Source of the DNA: Pseudalkalibacillus hwajinpoensis
GTDB taxonomy: Bacteria; Bacillota; Bacilli; Bacillales; Guptibacillaceae
Direction of reading: 5' to 3'
NCBI RefSeq assembly: GCF_039851965.1
Contig: NZ_CP156674.1
Location: forward strand, 2,542,001-2,606,000
Length of the DNA: 64,000 nucleotides
A program made the translations under genes and the position numbers. A model generated the notes under the pieces. It worked only from the letters and a program-made list of their open reading frames with translations. It had not been told where the DNA came from and did no database searches. The number at the start of each line of letters is the position of its first letter. Position 1 is the stretch's first letter. Below are positions 9,068-16,751 of the stretch, one piece after another.

Positions 9068-10794
9068 GGTTCTTACGCTCTTTTGGTGAATTAATTGAAC
9101 TTACTATATAGAATGTAGGAGATGTTTTTCTAAAATATCTACAATTGATAGAGAACACGGTTTCTTAAAACTTCAAATCCAGCGCGACCGTACATCATTC
9201 GTTTGATTGTCTTCAATCGATTGACATGGCCTTCAGTTACACCATTGCTCCAGGTTTCTTTTATACCCAATCTGATGGCTGAAATATCTTGTTCCATTCC
9301 ATTAATAAAAGATTGAATATGATCGAACTCAACTTGACGATACCTCTCCATCCAGTTGCTTAATTGATCTGCCTTTTTCTTGCGCATCAACGTCCGAAAC
9401 GAATTTACAAGTTGATCGAGTATCAGAATATAAGGGAACGTATTAGTTAGGTCAGGATGTAACTTTTCGAATCTATTCAAATGGTCTTTTGATTTAAAAT
9501 CCCATATAATCTTCAATATCTTTTGCCTAAGTGACAGGACTTCTTGGTTTCCTTTATGATTTAACTGTTGTCTTTCTTGAGCTATGAGAGCATTCAATGT
9601 AGACCTTGCACCGTCAAATCCATTACTTCGACATACGTTTTCAATCTGATTGGCGGTTTGCTTATCTACCAGTAAGGAGCGAATGATCGGACGTATAGAT
9701 TCAAAACGAGAACGGCGCGTATGTACGGGTTTTTTCTTTATTTTTAGATCCTGATAAACTGTTCCTCTTGAGATGCTTAATTTGTTTGCAATAGACGTCA
9801 CAGTATACTTTTGTTGATGCAATTTCTGGACTTCTTTGATGCGGTTCCACCGTTTTTGCTCGTTATTCACTCGAGAGGCATCCGTTTTCCGGTGATTGGG
9901 AAACACTGATCGGTCTTCTTCGATCGGGATCTTCTGATTGTCAGGTGACCATCTTGATGGAATAACACGATAGATGGTTTTCTTAACGGCCTCAAACAAT
10001 TGACTAAGAATATGCCATCGATCTGCAACCTGCAATATCTGTTCTGAAGCATTATGAACTGCTTTGGCATAACCCTTTGCTCCATCACGACTAATGAGCT
10101 CTGTTTCCGAGTGCTTTTTAAGCCATTTTGTCACATCTATATGTTTCCGACTATTTAAAAGGTCAACTGGTTTTTTCGTTTTCAAGTCAACGAATATCGT
10201 TCCATATGTCATTCTCTTTTTGAATGCAAAATCATCTATGCCCACGAAAGGGAGATGGGGTTACATCACTCACACCTTTTTTCACAAGCCGAAGCAAGGT
10301 GTCGTGACTAACAGGAATATGAAGAACACGGCAAACCTTTTCGGCAGTTAAGCAGTTATTAGAAAAAGCGATCTTTCGCATGACACCTTCTAACCTTTCC
10401 GTATATCTTTTATAAGGCTGCAGCCAGGATAGTCTTTGGGTAAAAACTTTCTTATGACAATCTGGTTGATCACAGAACCATTTATGAAGAAAAATCTGGA
10501 TGTGAACACGGTATTGGGAAACGGGGAGATCTCGAACATGACGAGAGTATCTACTGTGAGGTCGGTTTGATAAAGAATCACAAGAAGGGCAGTGTGAAGA
10601 GGTCGACAAATCTTCAACAATAAAAAACAATTCATCGGCTGTTTGAGTTTGATGAAGAATTCGAACTTCTTCATCAAATCGAAAGATCTGTTCTTCAAAG
10701 AAGGAACACATCTATCACACCACCTTTGAGGGTTTTAGTCTACTATACCCCGAAAGTATTGATTAGAACCTTTCCCCAAAAGAGCGTAAGAACC
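9068..10794 (-). mobile_element. ISL3-family insertion sequence, complete ends, 1727 bp
   Basis: Near-perfect terminal inverted repeats start at 9068 and end at 10794 (GGTTCTTACGCTCTTTTGG in both). The element is flanked by an 8-bp direct duplication ACTAGAGT at 9060-9067 and 10795-10802, as ISL3 elements produce. GG(T/C)TCTT ends are also typical of ISL3. The single transposase gene inside is frameshifted, so this copy is probably unable to move on its own. Confidence 0.93.
9139..10711 (-). pseudogene. ISL3-family transposase, frameshifted
   Basis: Two frames cover one transposase of about 524 residues. The first, 10711-10232, is 159 residues with the ISL3 zinc finger (CPSCDSLSNRPHSRYSRHVRDL and CDQPDC). 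The second, ending at 9139, carries GIDDFAFKKRMTYGTIFVDL, an internal helix-turn-helix (KYTVTSIANKLSISRGTVYQ) and the C-terminal GVTEGHVNRLKTIKRMMYGRA. The correct frame passes from PSPF to VGIDDFAF at about 10243-10252 with one base too many. ISL3 transposases are normally one continuous frame, so programmed frameshifting is unlikely. AAAGGTGGTG precedes ATG 10711. Confidence 0.88.
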
Positions 10795-10828
10795 ACTAGA
10801 GTTAACAGTTTTCAACAAATAAGTTTTA

Positions 10829-10946
10829 ACAGATTTCCACAAATAAGAGTCAAAGAAAATCAGGAGGCTAACATTATATTTATTAGCACATCTGGTTTTT
10901 TTGTTTTGTCTAAGCAAGTGAAGCAGCAGAACCGTCCCGGTGATTC
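10829..10946. repeat. MITE-like unit, left end missing (unit B)
   Basis: Starts with ACAGATTTCCACAAATAAG, then a terminator-like hairpin (GCTAA...TTAGC, then a T run) and ends with the REP-like GAACCGTCCCGGTGATTC end at 10919-10946. It matches the complete unit at 15344-15502, except that the left REP end is absent. Confidence 0.7.
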
Positions 10947-10968
10947 TTTTTAGCTTAAAAATGTTGGG

Positions 10969-10990
10969 CTTTTTCACCAGTCTCGAACCG
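10969..10990. repeat. Solo end of the second REP-flanked unit type
   Basis: Reads TTTTTCACCAGTCTCGAACC, the same end as in the 183-194 bp units at 22310 and 48966. The 60 bases after it contain three short TAATAACGG-type direct repeats (10993-11052). Confidence 0.55.
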
Positions 10991-11062
10991 TGTTAGTAAC
11001 GGTGATAAAATCCCTAATAACAACGGTACCAAATTCCCCGCTAATAACGGATAATCATTCTA

Positions 11063-11085
11063 TTGTAAACGCTAAACTAGAGTTA
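11063..11085. repeat. Short direct repeat, copy 2
   Basis: Identical over 21 bases to the copy at 9047-9067. It overlaps the stop codon of the small minus-strand frame 11208-11083. The two copies would be about 260 bases apart without the IS. Confidence 0.65.
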
Positions 11086-11208
11086 GTGTTTCTTAGTCCT
11101 TTTGTATGCAGTTTCTTCTTGTTCTAATATCTCCTTTACAATAGACTCCGCTTTACTCTGAGTAAGGGAAGCATAAGCTTCCCATTTTTGATAAAGTAGG
11201 GATAACAA
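11083..11208 (-). CDS. Small hypothetical protein, 41 aa
   Basis: TTG at 11208 is preceded by AAAGGAGG at a spacing of 8 to 9 bases, a strong ribosome binding site for so small a frame. The product would be MLSLLYQKWEAYASLTQSKA followed by a lysine and glutamate rich helix (SIVKEILEQEETAYKRTKKH). It is predicted to be soluble and helical. I do not recognise a family. The stop codon lies in the repeated sequence at 11063-11085, so the natural end could have been changed by a repeat insertion. Confidence 0.4.
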   Translation of the reverse strand: MLSLLYQKWEAYASLTQSKAESIVKEILEQEETAYKRTKKH

Positions 11209-11360
11209 TCAAATATCCTCCTTTGTTTAAAATAAGACTGTTCAGTAGAGAATGGCTACATCAAGATAGGTTGAATAATGGGCATTAAAGTCAATTTTGT
11301 TTTTCATCAATTTCAACATAGTGAACACGTTTTGGGGAGTAAAAAGAACCATTCGACATG

Positions 11361-13131
11361 CTACGAATCACAAGCCAGCTCCTCAGAAAGTAATTTTTTC
11401 AACTTAAACTTTTCAGTTTTATTCGTGGGTGTTCGTGGTAGGTCTTCTATAAAACGAACATGATTTGGTAGCATAAACAAGGGTAGTTCCCCTTTAAGGA
11501 ATTGGATAATAGAGTCAGTTGTTTCATCTTCATTTGGTTTTAACACAATATAGGCCGCGATATCATCCTCATCACCTTCTTGCGCTGGAATTGGGAAAAC
11601 GGCTGATACTTGGACAGACCTATGACTGTTAATTGCATCTTCTACCTGATAGGAGGATACATTTTCACCACGGTGTCTTATCACATCACCAAGCCGGTCA
11701 ACAAAATAGTAATCAATCTCTTCATTTTTATAGGCAGCATCTCCGGTATGGAACCACTCATTTTGAAATGCTTTGTTAGTGGCATCAGGTTTATTGAAAT
11801 ATTCTTTCAGGATAAGAGATGGATATTTAGCTTTAAAAGCGAGTTCCCCAATTTCTCCCGGAGCGACTCTTCATCATTCTCATTCAGAATACATGCTTCC
11901 ATAAAAGGTGAAGGGGCGCTCATATGTCCTTTCTTAAGCTTTGTTGAACCTTCTCGTAGTATTATGTTTACGTCCTTTGCTATTTCTTTTATTTGATTGT
12001 GCGTATACCCTTTGAACATGCTATTAGGTGTTCCTTTACCTTCTCCCAATTCTTCAATTATTGATACAAAACCATTGCCAGATTCGGTTTGGCCATATCC
12101 TGCAAAAACAAAATCAAATCCAAATCGCTTTGCAACTTCATGATGATAATGTGGGAGAGGTTGCATGTAAACTTTGTTTAAAGGGTTTTTGTGGTCATCC
12201 GCCTTTTCAACTGCCTTCATTAACCAGGGAATCATGACATCTAATAAGATAGCATTAGAAGCTCCGGATAAATGTATGCGCTTCCAAAAGTTAATTGGAC
12301 TAAATTTATCCCAGACGGCGACCTTACAACCTACGAAGGATGCTCGTGCTACAAAAGCAAATGCACCGCCAACATGATAGAGTGGGAGGTCATTATAAAC
12401 AATATCTTCCTGGTTATTAAAGAGTCTAAAGGAATGTGTGTAGGCATTCATCCAGCGATAGGACTGTACAACGCCTTTTGCAGGAACGGTGGTTCCAGAA
12501 GTATAAATGATATTGGCGGTGTCAGAGTAATGAACAGAGATCATAACATTTTCTGTATTACCATGAAGTAGGTCATCGAAAGGTACTTCTTTTGCAGGGT
12601 ATTCAAATAAATACTTACTAAACTCGCTATTGTAATCGTAGTCTTGCTCATGTGGGGAGTGGACAATGAGTGAAGGAATGGTTACATATTGATTAATTTC
12701 ATTGATAATAGGTAGCATTCTTCTTTCTGTAATTAAGAGTGCTGGTTCAGTATCATTAAGCTGATAGGTCAAAAGTCTTCCTGTATAGTTAAAGTTTATT
12801 GGGCAATATATGGCACCGGCCTTCCAAATACCAAACATAGCAAGAGTTGTTACAAGAGGATTTTTTAGAAAACCCATATTCTATCGCCCTTTTTAATTCC
12901 AGAGGAAATTAAATAGTGTGCAATCGAGTTAGTCATTTCATTGAATTTTTTATATGAGTAGCTTTTGTCGTTCTCCCCATAGTAAAAATAAATGTTGTTA
13001 CCAATCTCGTCTGCCCAGCGTTCGAGTTGCCTTGTCACTATTTCTTGATCAGTATTAAGATTTTTCGAGAAGTGATCTGTTGTTCCAATCATAACCTCAC
13101 CCCAAACAATATTATTGAAATGGTGAATCAC
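11361..13131 (-). pseudogene. AMP-forming acyl-CoA ligase (CaiC/FadD-like), two frameshifts
   Basis: Three consecutive frames make one adenylate-forming enzyme of about 590 residues. Frame 1 (13131-12865) ends GIKKGDRIWVF. The protein then continues as FLKNPLVTTLAMFGIWKAGA in frame 2, with NIIYTSGTTVPAKGV (the P-loop-like A3 motif) and GYGQTES. After NENDEES at about 11870 the frame shifts again to APGEIGELAFKAKYPS, HTGD and DRLGDVIRHRGENVSSY (A7/A8 motifs). The first lesion is one base short near 12870. The GTG at 13131 overlaps the stop of the upstream carboxylase gene; ATG 13092 is the alternative start. The pair suggests activation plus carboxylation of an organic acid. Confidence 0.83.
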
Positions 13132-14684
13132 TATGGCCTCATTGAGTGAAAAGAGTATCCGATCTGTTGTGGTAATAACTCATAAGCATCTTCTACCCAT
13201 TCACATAACAGGGGACGTGTGTCACGTGGATCAATTATCTCTTCTATTCCAAATGCTTCAGCTGTGAGAAAAGGAGAACGTATACTTTCCATTTTCTCTA
13301 GTAAGGTATCCATTAAGTCTTTTGGATTATCGCTCTCAGAAAGCTCACGACGGAACGCAACTTGTATCCCACCTTCTATCGGCAAAGAGCCCCAGTCACC
13401 TGACGGCCAGGCATATCGCTTGTTTAGACCATGTCCATTTGTCATCCCTGCACCGCCTACCCCAAAGACTCTTCTAAGAATAATTTCAATCATTGGGACA
13501 TTAGTTTGATAAATGGCTGAAATTGTTCGAACGCCCTTGCGTATTGTACCTTTCTTTTCTGAGTGAAGGCCAATCGACATCCCAGGTTGATCTACTAGAT
13601 TAACGATGGGAAGATGAAAGGTTTGACACAGATCAACGAAGCGTTCAATTTTTTCACAACTCTCTGCTGTTAAAGCACCACCTCCAATAAATGGGTCTGA
13701 GGCTAGAAAGCCCACAGGGTGACCTTTTAATCTAGCAAGTCCTGTTAATGTTCCACCTCCAAAGAAGCGGCCAATTTCAAAAATTGAGTGATGATCAAAA
13801 ATCATAGGGAGAATTTCTCTTATCTTATAAGGTTTTTTTCGATTTCTAGGGATCACAGATAACAATGAATCTTCTTTTCGATTTGCATCATCGATCGCTT
13901 CAGTAACAGGAGGTAATTTCCATACATTTGGCGGGAGGTAATTAAGGAATTTTTTAATCTGTTTGAATGCATCGTCCTCAGAGGAAGCGATGTTATCAAT
14001 TGCACCACTTGACTTATGAACTTGTACACCTCCAAGTTCTTCTTTAGTAACATCTTCACCAAGCCCAGGCTTTACAATTGGTGGGCCAGCTACAAACAAT
14101 TGAGATGTTTCTTCAACCATTATTGAGAAATGTGAGGCAGCTACTCTTGCTGCACCTAACCCCGCTACAGAACCGAGACAAGCAGCGACTACCGGGATAG
14201 TACCCATATTTTTAACAACATAATTCCAGGCAGGGTTTACAGGAACATAAGGGTAACCGGTATCATCAAGCATTTTTACACTTCCTCCACCGCCTGTGCC
14301 ATCCACAAGCCGAATGAGTGGAAGTTGTAAGTCGTGTGCCATTCTTTCTGAATACTCCTGTTTTCCAAGTATGGCTCCATCAGCTGCACCACCCCGTACA
14401 GTGAAATCGTCTGCACCTACAACAACTTTTTGGCCGTTTATTCTACCTGATCCAAACAAGAAGTTACCAGGCCTGAAATCAGTTAGTCGTCCTTCTTGGT
14501 ATGTAGCTTTACCGGCTAAAGTCCCTAATTCATGAAAACTTCCTTCATCTAATAAACGATCAATACGTTCCCTGACTGTATATTTTCCTTGTGAGTGGTG
14601 CTTTGCAATTCGTTCTTCACCCCCTAAAGCTTTCGTCATTTCTTCTCTTCTTCGTAATTCATCAACTTCTTTTTGCCATGACAT
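13131..14684 (-). CDS. Acyl-CoA carboxylase, carboxyltransferase (beta) subunit
   Basis: 517 residues, the usual length for propionyl-CoA or methylcrotonyl-CoA type carboxyltransferase subunits. The start WQKEVDELRRREEMTKALGG is followed by KYTVRERIDRLLDEGSFHEL near residue 35, the CoA-binding GGGSVKML and GPPIVKPGLGEDV in the N-lobe, and GGALTAESCEKIERFVDLC in the C-lobe. It would move carboxyl from biotin to an acyl-CoA. No biotin carboxylase gene is next to it, so that partner must lie elsewhere. AAGGGGGGAG precedes ATG 14684. It is followed by a broken acyl-CoA ligase, so the pathway may be lost. Confidence 0.88.
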   Translation of the reverse strand: MSWQKEVDELRRREEMTKALGGEERIAKHHSQGKYTVRERIDRLLDEGSFHELGTLAGKATYQEGRLTDFRPGNFLFGSGRINGQKVVVGADDFTVRGGAADGAILGKQEYSERMAHDLQLPLIRLVDGTGGGGSVKMLDDTGYPYVPVNPAWNYVVKNMGTIPVVAACLGSVAGLGAARVAASHFSIMVEETSQLFVAGPPIVKPGLGEDVTKEELGGVQVHKSSGAIDNIASSEDDAFKQIKKFLNYLPPNVWKLPPVTEAIDDANRKEDSLLSVIPRNRKKPYKIREILPMIFDHHSIFEIGRFFGGGTLTGLARLKGHPVGFLASDPFIGGGALTAESCEKIERFVDLCQTFHLPIVNLVDQPGMSIGLHSEKKGTIRKGVRTISAIYQTNVPMIEIILRRVFGVGGAGMTNGHGLNKRYAWPSGDWGSLPIEGGIQVAFRRELSESDNPKDLMDTLLEKMESIRSPFLTAEAFGIEEIIDPRDTRPLLCEWVEDAYELLPQQIGYSFHSMRP

Positions 14685-14733
14685 TTTAGCTCCCCCCTTA
14701 AATAATGTATGAGTTGCGCAACCTCATGGATAA

Positions 14734-14747
14734 ACTGACCAGTTAGT
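14734..14747. promoter_or_regulatory. Possible TetR-type operator upstream of the carboxylase
   Basis: ACTGACCAGTTAGT is a 14-base imperfect inverted repeat (10 of 14 positions symmetric) 50 bases before the carboxylase start. It resembles operators of TetR regulators of acyl-CoA metabolism. No such regulator is encoded nearby. Confidence 0.35.
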
Positions 14748-14816
14748 ATGTTCACTTTCATTGTAAACATTATTTATCTGAAAATTCAAGTGAATATTAG
14801 TTTAGGTGAATCACGA

Positions 14817-14843
14817 GAATCACGGGGACGGTTCTCATGATTC
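14817..14843. repeat. REP-like palindrome, solo copy
   Basis: GAATCACGGGGACGGTTCT followed by CATGATTC, a 27-base imperfect inverted repeat with GAATCA/TGATTC ends, identical to the left end of the unit at 15344-15502. Confidence 0.8.
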
Positions 14844-15114
14844 TATACTGCAATAACAGCTTGAATAAATCCACGACTAGACCCAGCATTGCAATATTAT
14901 TGATCCACCTTTGTCATTGTAGGCTTTTTGTGGTTAAGTATCAAAAACCATGGGCTATAGGAATAAAGGGAGCGGGTATTATCGTGCACTCATAATTGCA
15001 AACAACTGGCATGTTAAACAAACGTTTGATTGAATCCGCTTCTAAGAATGATTCCTCATGTTATGAAGGAAGTGATAGAATAAAAACGATCAACCACCTG
15101 ACAGGAGAGTTAGA

Positions 15115-15384
15115 ATGAAGCATAGAAAGATCCAGATGAACAAAAACTACGTCCCGCTCCCTAGTGATCTAGGAGATGAAATCTATCCAAACGGAATCTT
15201 TCATTTCAATATCACCAGGATGGTAGGGCACATCCATTCTGGAGTTCTTAACGTGGAAGAAGAAACGATTGATGTAAAGAAGTGGTTTATTAAATACACT
15301 CATGGAAAAATTAATGAAAACCATCTTCCAACGGTAGACGTAAGAATCACGGGGACGGTTCTCATGATTCACTTCAAAGTATAA
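15115..15384 (+). pseudogene. Hypothetical protein truncated by a repeat unit
   Basis: GGAGAG lies before ATG 15115. The frame reads LPSDLGDEIYPNGIFHFNIT and ENHLPTVDV, which I recall from small Bacillus proteins that continue into a VIDGNHRMEKA-type ParB-like motif. Here the sequence after VDV (residue 76) is pure REP repeat (RITGTVLMIHFKV) and the expected second half is missing. So the repeat at 15344 has replaced the 3' part of the gene. Family assignment is from memory; truncation at the repeat border is seen directly. Confidence 0.55.
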
Positions 15385-15502
15385 ACAGATTTCCACAAAT
15401 ATGAGTCAAAGAAAAACCAGGGTGCTAACATTATATTTATTAGCACACCTGTTTTTTTGTTTTGTGTAAGCAAGAGAATCAGCAGAACCGTCCCGGTGAT
15501 TC
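15344..15502. repeat. MITE-like unit with inverted REP ends (unit A, complete)
   Basis: A 159-base unit with 27-base inverted REP ends (15344-15370 and 15476-15502). Between them lies a terminator-like hairpin: CAGGGTGCTAA at 15417-15427 against TTAGCACACCTG at 15440-15451, followed by seven T. It separates two gene fragments. Related units: 10829-10946, 21664-21789 and 22488-22672. Confidence 0.82.
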
Positions 15503-15643
15503 CCGACTTTTTCTACTTTTAAATTAGAAAACATTCAGTTGCATACCGATAAGACGTGGAAAACTCTTGGTTTATTTATAGGATGCAGTTATGCTTTCGG
15601 CTTACTTATGACTTATGTAGGCATCCTTATAGGAAGGAATTAA
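15503..15643 (+). pseudogene. 3' fragment of a small membrane protein
   Basis: Directly after the repeat unit a frame without start runs to TAA 15641-15643 and ends TWKTLGLFIGCSYAFGLLM then TYVGILIGRN, one clear membrane segment. It has no ribosome binding site and looks like the remaining end of a gene removed on the other side of the repeat. Confidence 0.3.
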
Positions 15644-15684
15644 ACAGGAAGATTGTAATTGATTAAATTAAGAGAGGTGCTTCA

Positions 15685-16188
15685 ATGAAAAGTCGTATCT
15701 ATATTGATAAAATTGAGGAGGCAGACTGGAATCAAGTTAAAGCAATTTACCTTGAAGGAATTGCTACTCGAAATGCTACATTCCAAAATCACGCCCCTAC
15801 TTGGAAAGAATGGAATGATAATCATCCAATTGAGTGTCGAATAAAGGCAAGTGTAGATAATAAAGTAATGGGATGGGCGGCTTTAAGTCGGGTTTCGAAT
15901 AGAAGTGTGTATTCAGGAGTTGGCGAAGTGAGTGTTTATGTTCGTCAAAAAAGTAATGGAAAAGGAATTGGGAGTTTACTATTACAGAAACTAATTGAAG
16001 TAAGTGAAAAAATGGTTACTGGATGTTACAGGCTGGAATTTTTCCGGAAAAATATAAGGAGTCTCATGTTACATAAAAAATGTGGGTTTCGGGAAGTAGG
16101 GCGACGAGAACGTATTGGTAAGATGGAAGGGGTTTGGCGTGATACGATCTTGGTAGAAAGAAGAAGTAATAAAGTAGGGAACGCTTAA
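15685..16188 (+). CDS. GNAT N-acetyltransferase (phosphinothricin acetyltransferase-like) with an out-of-frame segment
   Basis: 167 residues, GNAT fold: RPxxxADW-type start, GVGEVSVYVRQKSNGKGIGS near residue 90 (acetyl-CoA pyrophosphate loop R-x-x-G-x-G/A) and LHKKCGFREVGRRERIGKM near 132. AGAGAGGTG precedes ATG 15685. Residues about 109-123 read MVTGCYRLEFFRK, where the family has NGYWxLQAGIFPEN. The expected residues are present in another frame: one A is missing from the run 16007-16012 and one A is extra in 16048-16052. Two compensating slips therefore scramble beta-strand 5 but leave the rest in frame. Substrate is uncertain. Confidence 0.8.
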   Translation: MKSRIYIDKIEEADWNQVKAIYLEGIATRNATFQNHAPTWKEWNDNHPIECRIKASVDNKVMGWAALSRVSNRSVYSGVGEVSVYVRQKSNGKGIGSLLLQKLIEVSEKMVTGCYRLEFFRKNIRSLMLHKKCGFREVGRRERIGKMEGVWRDTILVERRSNKVGNA

Positions 16189-16342
16189 TATAAAGTTAGA
16201 GTGCTAGTGGATAAATAGAAGAATTAAATAATCAAGCAATAGAGAATTGGTATAAAAAAGAAATTTATAGTAACCCTTTCATCAAATTATTTTTACTAAG
16301 GAGACATTGTGTGGGGAAGAAAAAAATCTGATTAATCCACAC

Positions 16343-16371
16343 TTGCTAATATAAGTATATGCTTATATAAT
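16343..16371 (+). promoter_or_regulatory. Promoter and ArsR operator of the ars operon
   Basis: TTGCTA at 16343-16348 and TATAAT at 16366-16371 are separated by exactly 17 bases. The spacer is the inverted repeat ATATAAGTATATGCTTATAT (16349-16368, 9 of 10 pairs), which also reaches into the -10 box. ArsR bound here would block RNA polymerase. Confidence 0.82.
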
Positions 16372-16393
16372 AGTTTTGGGCGGAGGTGATGAT

Positions 16394-16738
16394 ATGGAAA
16401 AAACACTGATTGAAGTAGAAACTGCAGCACAAGCGCTTAAGCTACTCGGTGATAAAACACGATTAACGATTATCGGACTTCTAAAAGACAATGAATGTTG
16501 TGTTTGTGAATTTGTCGAAGTATTGCAAATGAGCCAGCCAGCGATCAGTCAGCATCTACGAAAACTACGTGATGCAGGTCTTGTGAAAGAACAGCGTAAA
16601 GGGCAGTGGATTTTTTACTCGCTAAATCAATCCAGTGATGTTTATCCAATTATCGAAAGTGTCCTTGATCTTATCCCGGAACAAATGGATAAGTTAACAG
16701 AGCTAGAGAAAAAAGGATTGCGCATTAGTTGCGATTGA
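16394..16738 (+). CDS. arsR: ArsR-family metalloregulator of the arsenic operon
   Basis: 114 residues from ATG 16394, chosen over a TTG at 16376 because CGGAGGTGAT sits just before 16394. Winged helix-turn-helix: LGDKTRLTIIGLLKDNECCV then CEF (the CxC arsenite site at the start of the recognition region) and MSQPAISQHLRKLRDAGLVK as recognition helix. It represses its own operon and leaves the operator when arsenite or antimonite binds the cysteines. It is 13 bases before arsB. The operator lies within the promoter spacer. Confidence 0.93.
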   Translation: MEKTLIEVETAAQALKLLGDKTRLTIIGLLKDNECCVCEFVEVLQMSQPAISQHLRKLRDAGLVKEQRKGQWIFYSLNQSSDVYPIIESVLDLIPEQMDKLTELEKKGLRISCD

Positions 16739-16751
16739 TGGAGGTATTCGA

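Larger units (their letters stand above)
14685..15114. other. Intergenic region with one REP copy and fragments
   Basis: Holds the possible operator, a full REP-like palindrome at 14817-14843, the conserved 45-base flank at 14880-14925 and a partial AAACGTTTG palindrome at 15015-15034. No gene seen. Confidence 0.6.

Noticed and set aside
10232..10260. Programmed frameshift in the ISL3 transposase
   Set aside because: ISL3 transposases are normally single frames and no slippery heptamer with a following structure was found; an indel is simpler.
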